Positions 61,476 to 64,000 of a stretch of DNA of 64,000 nucleotides are shown one piece after another. The DNA is taken from contig VXAY01005274.1 of the NCBI GenBank assembly GCA_013399855.1, forward strand, positions 2,879,195 to 2,943,194, written 5' to 3'. This DNA comes from Oxyruncus cristatus. Taxonomy: Eukaryota > Chordata > Aves > Passeriformes > Cotingidae. Both the position numbers and the translations under genes were made by a program. Positions within the stretch are counted from its first letter, which is position 1. Each line of letters begins with the position of its first letter. Under the pieces are notes generated by a model, which saw only the letters and a list, made by a program, of their open reading frames with translations, did no database searches and had not been told where the DNA came from.

Positions 61476-63696
61476 AGAAAATGATTTAAAGCACAAAAGC
61501 ACAGGTCACAGAGGCAGTAATAGATGGCTTCAATAGCCCAACTGCCATCAGCATTTTGAGATTTGGAAATCTTCATTCTGTTTTTCCTACTTTCAGCTAA
61601 GGTCAGAAGCTGAAGTTTCACTGACCTTTACTCATGTCTGAGTGTGAAATTCCCCACTCTGTTAGCATTGACCCAAAAGCCACACCACTGAGGAAGTTTT
61701 TTCCTGTACTTGCTCTTTTATTCTGCACTTTATGCAGTAGCAAGAGCATTTCAGCAATGAACTTGGATGTAATGCTTAGTTTTAAGCAAGTTTTGCTGGT
61801 GACTAATTTTAACCACATATGATGATAACAATTACTTTCAGCACATAGTAGATCACATTTTTGAGCTTAAGGAGTTGCTATCCATCCCTTCTATTTTAAG
61901 GTAGTTCTAAAGACACCTTTCAGTGATATTATTTTTTTCTTTTCTACAAACCCCAGAAATGGTTGGGAAGAGAGTTCATCAGCATGATTGAAGCCCAAGT
62001 TAGCAGCTCCAGGAATACTGGATGAGTTATACCAAAAACAACATCCAGAGATGACAATCACATGTGTTTTCCTTCTGGTAAGAACCCAGGTTTCCAGTGT
62101 AGCCTATTTCTCTACATACAGCAGCACATTTGCATTTGGATAAAGTCGGGTGGTTGCAAAGCACTTTAAATCTCCCTGGGCACAGCCATGGAAACACTCT
62201 AAGACCTTCCTTCCAAACAACTAAGCTAAGCCAAGTCCTGGCTGGCTTAGCAGCGGCACACTTGGTTTTCTTTTCCTTCTTGCCATAGGGTTTCTTGTCC
62301 TGCAAGCTCAGCCAGTCTTCTTTGTCCCTCAGTCCCTTTGCATGATGAAGAAGGAGATGAGGATGGGGACCACAGGCACCCAAGGGACTGGTGCTGTTCT
62401 GCCCAGTGGAGGCTGAACTGGTGATTATTCACACTCTCTGTGGCACTGAGGTTCCCGTGCTCCCAGCAGTGGCATCTCCCAGGTACAGGCAGTGGCAAAT
62501 CCCAGGAATGGCTGCCCCACTCCTCCGGCACACTCATCCATTAAAACTCATGGCACGCTTTGCTGAAGTAAATGGCTCAAGCCTGAGTAATCCTGTTCCA
62601 ATTGCAATTTGCATAATTGCCTTCTGCTTTCATATCTCCCGCAGTTCCTTTTAGGTAAAGTCTTGTTGTCTTCTTATCCAAGGTAGTTGCTTAATGCTAC
62701 AACTTGCTTTAAAACAGCAACCATTTTCACCCCCCAAGCTGCGTTACCAAGGGTGGGGACACGCGTTCCAATACACTTGAAAATTAAGGTATTTTGGGGA
62801 AAAAGTACTACTATATCAACATGCACAGCAATAAATCAGGGTCAACATCTGTCCTTCACTCCTAAGCACAGCTCATAGTGCACTTCAGATATGCCATTAG
62901 AGCAATGTTCTCCAGCGAGCTCTGATTTTGCTACTGTGTAATTGGCAACTGTGACACACTGGGTTTCAGTGCAGGCCGTGTACACCTGCCTGGGTCAGCG
63001 GGGATGTCTGCCCAAGGTGTGACCACACCCCTCTGGCACGGTCAGCCCTGGCTGGTACTAAGCTGCTCAGGGCACAAGGTCAGAACTGAGCCGGACAGTG
63101 CAGCAGCAGAGAGGCGGAGGTGAGCTGATCCCATCACTTCAGTGACCACCCTTCACGTGGCATCCATAAAATTCTGTATGGGATGCATTTTACGGCAGTT
63201 TTGACTGCTGCCCTTTCCAGGGGTCTGTCTGAACCAAGCAGGTTCCTCGATGATGGAGAGGTAATCCTCTGCTTTCTGCCTGCTGAACCAGCATCAGACG
63301 GATCTGCTTTTTTTTTCCAGCTGGCAACAGCTAAAGGCACGGCCACACATGGGCTGAAGCAGTCAGGACAGTAAAAGTCCTTGAGCTGGGGTATGTCTCC
63401 CCTCTGTGCTGGCATTTGCAAGGTAAACATGCCATAAGAAGATGGCGGGACAGAGAAAAGGCTGGTGCTTTTGCTGCAGCAAATCATTTTGAACCCTTCG
63501 CGGTTTTGTCTGGCATGGTCCTCGCACTTGAGAGCTTTGCAACAAGGCAAGAGCTTCACCTTTAAAAGCTACTGATCAAATCTGTGCTGAGAGCAGGACA
63601 AGTAAAGGCACGTTTGGTGTGTTGGTCTGGGAAAACTCACGGGAGACAAATATATGAATAGAAATAAATTTAAAATAATGCCCTTCCTTTATAGAA

Positions 63697-63719
63697 AACA
63701 ACAACAACAACAATAATAG
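63697..63719 (+). repeat. (AAC)n / (AAT)n short microsatellite
   Basis: Five to six AAC units pass into two AAT units within an A-rich context. Confidence 0.88.
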
Positions 63720-63932
63720 AAGAAAAAAAGATGCCTGTGAGGATAAACAATCAGTTATGTGCAGATTTTATGCCTGCCTGGCAACTGCCAGTGCTTGGTT
63801 CTCATCTATCTTGCACTCCACCTGGTTGTGCTGTTGACCATGAAGCCCCAGCCTGTGAGGTTATCTGGAAAACAGGAAATAGCTTGTGACTAATACCATC
63901 TCCATGTGCCATGAGTCAGAAACCTTGGTGAC

Positions 63933-63979
63933 AGGGGAAAAAAAAGAATAAGAAAGAAAAAAAAAAAAAAGAGAGGAGA
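63933..63979 (+). repeat. A-rich purine tract with A14
   Basis: Purine-only except for a T at 63949, with A14 at 63957-63970. It is simple sequence close to the window edge. Confidence 0.85.
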
Positions 63980-64000
63980 CAGTTTCCTGGGCCAGAGAAA

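Larger units (their letters stand above)
61476..64000. other. unique noncoding sequence with A-rich simple repeats at the end
   Basis: No gene is established. A strong polypyrimidine-CAG acceptor-like site ends at 61956 (see findings). The minus-strand frames at 62027-62383 (118 codons) and 63134-63559 (141 codons) have no recognised motif. The window ends in a purine-rich tract. Confidence 0.5.

Noticed and set aside
1..64000. Operons, CRISPR arrays, phage or plasmid modules, toxin genes
   Set aside because: The CR1 content, lack of dense long frames and simple-repeat profile show vertebrate noncoding DNA. None of these features is present.

Overview
The window is vertebrate nuclear DNA, almost certainly from a bird. 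The main evidence is at least nine 5'-truncated CR1 LINE 3' ends in both orientations, carrying bird-type tails (a block such as 'aaggtcccttccaaccca' followed by an 'attctatgattct' tail). Older CR1/L3-type and MIR/CORE-SINE-like remnants are also present, as expected for amniote DNA. I found no operon-like organisation, no convincing protein-coding gene, no rRNA or tRNA, no CRISPR array and no bacterial or phage feature. The window looks like an intergenic stretch or the inside of a very large intron, with moderate-to-low GC.

Layout. 1-9.2 kb: unique sequence with a CR1 tail at about 0.9 kb, a MIR-like remnant at 3.0 kb, a 20-bp tandem repeat at 3.6 kb and a reverse CR1 tail at 4.6 kb. 9.2-11.1 kb: a short CR1 fragment, then a long, very old CR1/L3-type LINE fragment. 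It spans part of the reverse transcriptase region through the 3' end, and a degenerate active-site box is still visible. 11-16.3 kb: unique sequence. 16.3-16.7 kb: one of the longest young CR1 tails. 16.7-28.4 kb: unique sequence with MIR-like pieces near 23.4 and 23.9 kb, an A28 run at 20.6 kb and two stretches that look like conserved noncoding DNA. 28.4-28.8 kb: a second ancient CR1/L3-type 3' end, reversed. 29-42 kb: unique sequence with several possible regulatory blocks, purine tracts, and reverse CR1 tails at 36.0 and 41.9 kb. 42-56 kb: unique sequence, one CR1 tail at 45.8 kb and a T23/A16 inverted homopolymer pair at 51.5 kb. 56.1-56.45 kb: a 339-bp almost pure pyrimidine tract. 57.9-64 kb: two CR1-like tails of a second type, and an assembly gap of 42 N inside a poly-T run.

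No gene interactions can be described, because no gene is supported. Most open frames are shorter than 150 codons and look like chance; several are created by simple repeats or lie in CR1 tails. The most interesting material is the two ancient LINE relics, several candidate conserved noncoding blocks (three share GATCAAAG-type or CCTTTGAT-type TCF/LEF-like words), the H-DNA-prone pyrimidine tract, and a few weak exon candidates. Repeat family names come from recognising consensus-like wording in the sequence; no database search was run.
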